Shown piece by piece: positions 5,719 to 7,473 of a stretch of 7,473 nt of DNA. The notes beneath the pieces were generated by a model. That model had not been told where the DNA came from. It ran no database searches and worked only from the letters and a program-made list of their open reading frames with translations. The stretch lies in contig CALDSM010000317.1 in the NCBI GenBank assembly GCA_937923585.1, forward strand, positions 1 through 7,473, given 5' to 3'. Each line of letters opens with the position of its first letter. The first letter of the stretch is position 1. Position numbers and translations under genes: made by a program. This DNA is from an uncultured bacterium. GTDB taxonomy: Bacteria > Hydrogenedentota > Hydrogenedentia > Hydrogenedentales > CAITNO01.

Positions 5719-6232
5719 TGTTTAACTCAAACAGGTGCCCGCACTTTGGGCACGTTGCGAATGTAGGGTTTTTCTTATCAAGTGAAGGGATATTATCTGC
5801 CTCTTGCAAGTCGTCTTGTGTCACAGTCGGCTCCAGCCCGCACTCACGCAGCATGTCCTCGTCCCACTCATTTGCCAGTGCATCCCAGTCCCATTCACCA
5901 GACAGCCCGTCCGGTGAATTGTCCACGATGATGAACCGCCGCCGCCTCTCTGCGTCCCATGCGCTGGCGTCCTGAACCCACGCGGCGGGCATGACGTTTG
6001 CGGCGGGCACGCCCACGGCATCGCGGAAGGCGGCGTCTTTCAGCGCGTCCTGCACCGCCCGCAGCCGCATGTTGCCGCCCAGCACCACGCCATCCGCGTG
6101 TACAATGCCCCGCACCTCTAGGAAGGCGGGGTCTCGCTTGATGCTGGAAAGGAGCCGCGCATACTGGTCATCTTTGATGACGCGCGGGTTGTCAGGATTC
6201 GGCTTGATGCTGTCTACTCTAACCGTCTGCAT
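5711..6232 (-). CDS. ParB/Srx-fold protein with C-terminal CxxC knuckle
   Basis: A 173-residue protein with a ParB N-terminal (ParB/sulfiredoxin-like) domain. Seen: PNPDNPRVI at 11-19 (box I), GIVHADGVVLGGNMRLRAV at 42-60 (the 'DGxxxxGxxRxxA' box II), then DN at 104-105 and GEWDWDALANEWDEDMLRECGL at 112-133, a pattern seen after ParB domains in phage proteins, where a DNA methyltransferase domain often follows. Here no methyltransferase follows. The protein ends in CPKCGHLFEL (161-170), a single CxxC pair. ParB-fold domains can bind CTP, DNA or act as nucleases, and which applies here cannot be read from sequence. The start at 6232 has AAGGGA about 5 nt upstream. Its last bases overlap mom, implying a joint job in DNA modification or in control of mom. 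Confidence 0.82.
   Translation of the reverse strand: MQTVRVDSIKPNPDNPRVIKDDQYARLLSSIKRDPAFLEVRGIVHADGVVLGGNMRLRAVQDALKDAAFRDAVGVPAANVMPAAWVQDASAWDAERRRRFIIVDNSPDGLSGEWDWDALANEWDEDMLRECGLEPTVTQDDLQEADNIPSLDKKNPTFATCPKCGHLFELNNA
5735..5753 (-). promoter_or_regulatory. Hairpin just upstream of the mom start codon
   Basis: On the minus strand GTGCCC (5748-5753) and GGGCAC (5735-5740) form a perfect 6-bp stem with a 7-nt loop, ending 16 nt before the mom ATG. It lies within the codons for the CxxC knuckle of the upstream gene. Ribosomes translating the upstream gene would have to open it. In phage Mu a hairpin in the mom leader blocks translation until Com protein binds; a similar function here is speculation. 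Short GC stems are common by chance in such DNA. Confidence 0.3.
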
Positions 6233-6261
6233 GTCCGTCCCTTATTGTCCGCCCCTGGTGC

Positions 6262-6296
6262 CCCCGGCGGGCCAGCATTGCACTAGCCCACCGGGG
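6262..6296 (-). promoter_or_regulatory. Strong hairpin in the leader of the ParB-mom operon
   Basis: Arms 6262-6272 and 6286-6296 pair over 11 bp (ten Watson-Crick pairs and one G-U in the minus-strand RNA) around a 13-nt loop. It lies between the promoter-like element at 6326-6337 and the ParB-like start at 6232. No T-run follows, so a Rho-independent terminator is unlikely. It would sit in the 5' untranslated leader and could act as an attenuator, protein-binding site or RNA stabiliser. Confidence 0.55.
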
Positions 6297-6325
6297 AGCG
6301 GGCAGGAGCACACCCTGCGGTGGTT

Positions 6326-6355
6326 ATTATACCACAAGTGCGGCGCGTCTCACTT
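6326..6355 (-). promoter_or_regulatory. Extended -10 promoter-like element before the ParB-mom-terminase operon
   Basis: TTGTGGTATAAT at 6326-6337 on the minus strand includes a consensus extended -10 (TGGTATAAT). There is no good -35 at the usual distance. An inverted repeat AAGTG (6336-6340) / CACTT (6351-6355) lies upstream. The predicted start near 6319 gives a leader of about 87 nt before the ParB-like gene. The 12-mer is identical to the one before the scaffold gene, which suggests shared control of both transcription units. Confidence 0.58.
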
Positions 6356-6703
6356 TTGCGCGATGGTTCCCCACCCGATACTGCGGCTCAGTCTGTCGCA
6401 TTCTTCCCAAAGTCTCAAGCATTTCAAGCAAGAAGGCACCATACAGCCCCGTGGCGCGCCGTTCGCCCCTTCGGTCGGCTCTGTACCCGTTTCAGGGCGT
6501 TCACGCCTCACAGGGGCTTGTGGCGCGTTTTCTTCTCTCAGCCGTGCCGCCTCGTTCTCTGCGTGGTTCGCCCGCTGCACCGCATCATCCCGCTCCTTGA
6601 TGCGGATCGCGGCTTGTTCCTCCAGCCGCTTCACCTGTTCCGCCAGCGCGTCCCGTTCCAGCGTCAGGCGGCGGACGGCTTCGAGTGCGTCAACGTGTTC
6701 CAT
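6350..6703 (-). CDS. Small coiled-coil protein with C-terminal cysteine cluster, function unknown
   Basis: A 117-residue protein I cannot assign to a family. Seen: residues about 3-60 form a heptad-rich, charged helix predicted to be a coiled coil (for example LTLERDALAEQVKRLEEQ). A Pro/Glu/Thr-rich linker follows at about 61-85, then a cluster C87, C92, C95 and C102 within CMVPSCLKCLRLWEEC, which could bind metal. The protein is probably a dimer with small metal-binding ends. GGAG lies 6 nt before the ATG. It is the last gene before the promoter-like gap and so probably belongs to the upstream transcription unit, though read-through into the ParB-mom operon is possible because no terminator is visible. 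Codon use resembles its neighbours. Confidence 0.72.
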   Translation of the reverse strand: MEHVDALEAVRRLTLERDALAEQVKRLEEQAAIRIKERDDAVQRANHAENEAARLREENAPQAPVRRERPETGTEPTEGANGAPRGCMVPSCLKCLRLWEECDRLSRSIGWGTIAQK

Positions 6704-6728
6704 GGTGGTCTCCTAGTTAGTCGTGGTT

Positions 6729-7373
6729 TTAGTGTGCGGACAATCCGTACCGCCGTCTAACAAGTTCGGCGTGGCGTTTCTGTAATTGGCGCAACTCATC
6801 CCATTCTTTGTTTTTGTCTGCCAGCTCAATCTCCACCAGCAATCCCTCCGCATCTCTCCGCAACCCATCATGCACCATTGCTGTGACCCGACATGAGACG
6901 ACTTCCGCAGCCCTGTCTTTTGGAATCGGCTCCTCACTGGCGGCGCGGGCGATGAGGTGCTGTGTGTCCGTGTTTGTTATTGCTTTTAGTTCTTCGTCGA
7001 ATTGCTCCGTTGTGGCGACTAAAAATGCTTTGAGTGCTTCTGTGACGGGCATCTCTGGCAGGGTGTCCACATCGAGCGCAAGAGCGGCCCTGTCCCGCAG
7101 ATCTGGATACTGGAAGATTGCCGCTAAAAACTCCACATCATCCCGGTGGCAGACAAACAACCTATCTGCTGGCAGTTCGGCATCTGGAACGGTTCGCTGT
7201 GGTGTGGTGTCCAGCGCGGACTTCCAGTCTCCGCAATAGTCGCCATGAAGGACAGTGGGCCAGACACCCCGGTCTCCCATTTCGTCTCCGTGGAAGGGTG
7301 CGCGCTTGACACAGACAAGCAACCCTTCGGGGGCTTTCCGTCCGTAAAAGCACATTCCGCAGTTCATGTCCAT
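6729..7373 (-). CDS. Cys4 phage protein with long helical C-terminal extension
   Basis: A 214-residue protein. The N-terminal 50 residues carry C5-x2-C8-x12-C21-x25-C47 with WP at 38-39 and an ending YCGDW, the pattern of small phage and bacterial Cys4 proteins of the type 'CxxCxFF...CRRxPP...WPxVxxxDWCGEF', usually only 50-90 residues and of unknown biochemical role. Here about 165 further residues follow. They are mostly helical by composition, with a charged, possibly coiled-coil end (DKNKEWDELRQLQKRHAEL near 185-203) and no motif I recognise. AGGGAG about 8 nt before ATG 7373 supports this start, although the frame is open further upstream to the window edge. A second ATG two codons later is also possible. 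Confidence 0.75.
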   Translation of the reverse strand: MDMNCGMCFYGRKAPEGLLVCVKRAPFHGDEMGDRGVWPTVLHGDYCGDWKSALDTTPQRTVPDAELPADRLFVCHRDDVEFLAAIFQYPDLRDRAALALDVDTLPEMPVTEALKAFLVATTEQFDEELKAITNTDTQHLIARAASEEPIPKDRAAEVVSCRVTAMVHDGLRRDAEGLLVEIELADKNKEWDELRQLQKRHAELVRRRYGLSAH

Positions 7374-7375
7374 GT

Positions 7376-7471
7376 CTAGGTCTCCCTTGTTGGTGCGCCT
7401 CGCGCGTTTCTTCTCTGTCTCTTCTCTCTTCTGTCTCTGTTCTGTCTCTTCTCTGAGGACCGAAATATTCC
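7376..7471 (-). CDS. Possible 3' end of an upstream gene (low confidence)
   Basis: One frame is open from the right edge to TAG at 7376-7378, two bases before the next ATG, which is the spacing seen elsewhere in this operon. The encoded tail is very basic and low in complexity (for example EKRQNRDRREKRQRRNARG). The two other minus-strand frames are also open here because the DNA is purine-rich, so openness is weak evidence. It may equally be untranslated leader. Confidence 0.25.
   Translation of the reverse strand, partial: GIFRSSEKRQNRDRREKRQRRNARGAPTRET
7408..7455. repeat. Purine/pyrimidine strand-asymmetric repeat
   Basis: A 48-base tract that is almost pure pyrimidine on the plus strand (purine on the minus strand) and breaks only at a few G residues. 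The 9-mer TCTGTCTCT occurs three times, at 7414, 7430 and 7441, and the longer unit TCTGTCTCTTCTCT is exact at 7414-7427 and 7441-7454. It lies about 35 bases upstream of the Cys4 gene. It could be a leader, a slippage-prone repeat or low-complexity coding sequence. Confidence 0.7.
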
Positions 7472-7473
7472 AG

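Noticed and set aside
7408..7455. CRISPR array
   Set aside because: The repeated units are 9-14 bases, irregularly spaced and low in complexity, with no unique spacers of regular length.
1..7473. tRNA genes, insertion sequences, integrase or attachment sites
   Set aside because: I looked for tRNA arms, terminal inverted repeats with transposase motifs and recombinase motifs, and saw none.

Overview
The window is a stretch of tailed-phage (Caudoviricetes, siphovirus-like) or prophage DNA. Every gene I can support lies on the minus strand, so the reading order runs from position 7473 down to 1. Base composition is GC-rich overall. Spacing is very tight, with 4-nt ATGA overlaps and purine-rich ribosome binding sites, and the promoter-like elements are of sigma-70 type. 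This points to a phage of a high-GC bacterium, perhaps a pseudomonadote or desulfobacterote, but the host cannot be named from the sequence. I see no tRNA, CRISPR array, insertion sequence, integrase or attachment site, so lytic phage and prophage cannot be told apart.

Layout in transcription order. (1) 7473-6350: a purine-rich repeated leader, a Cys4 protein with a long C-terminal extension, and a small coiled-coil protein with a Cys cluster. (2) 6349-6233: a gap holding an extended -10 promoter-like element and an 11-bp stem hairpin. (3) 6232-5074: a ParB/Srx-fold protein ending in a CxxC knuckle, overlapping by 8 nt a Mom-family DNA-adenine hypermodification gene that is much more AT-rich than its surroundings. 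(4) 5077-743: packaging and head genes: small terminase, large terminase, SPP1 gp6-like portal, a 44-residue membrane peptide, a Mu F/SPP1 gp7-like minor head protein and an HK97 gp10-like protein, most joined by ATGA overlaps. (5) 742-684: a second promoter-like gap carrying the same 12-mer as the first. (6) 683-1: scaffold and the start of the major capsid protein.

How the parts fit: the ParB-like and Mom genes sit at the head of the packaging operon. Modified-base synthesis, which is known to protect phage DNA from restriction, would therefore be produced with the terminase that packages that DNA. A second promoter just before scaffold and capsid would give extra transcript for the most abundant proteins.

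Three things stand out. The large terminase frame has no ATG, GTG or TTG start before its Walker A motif, and where a GTGA overlap would be expected the sequence reads GTAA. The CxxC knuckle encoded directly upstream of, and overlapping, mom recalls the com-mom arrangement of phage Mu. A 12-mer TTGTGGTATAAT occurs in both of the larger intergenic gaps.
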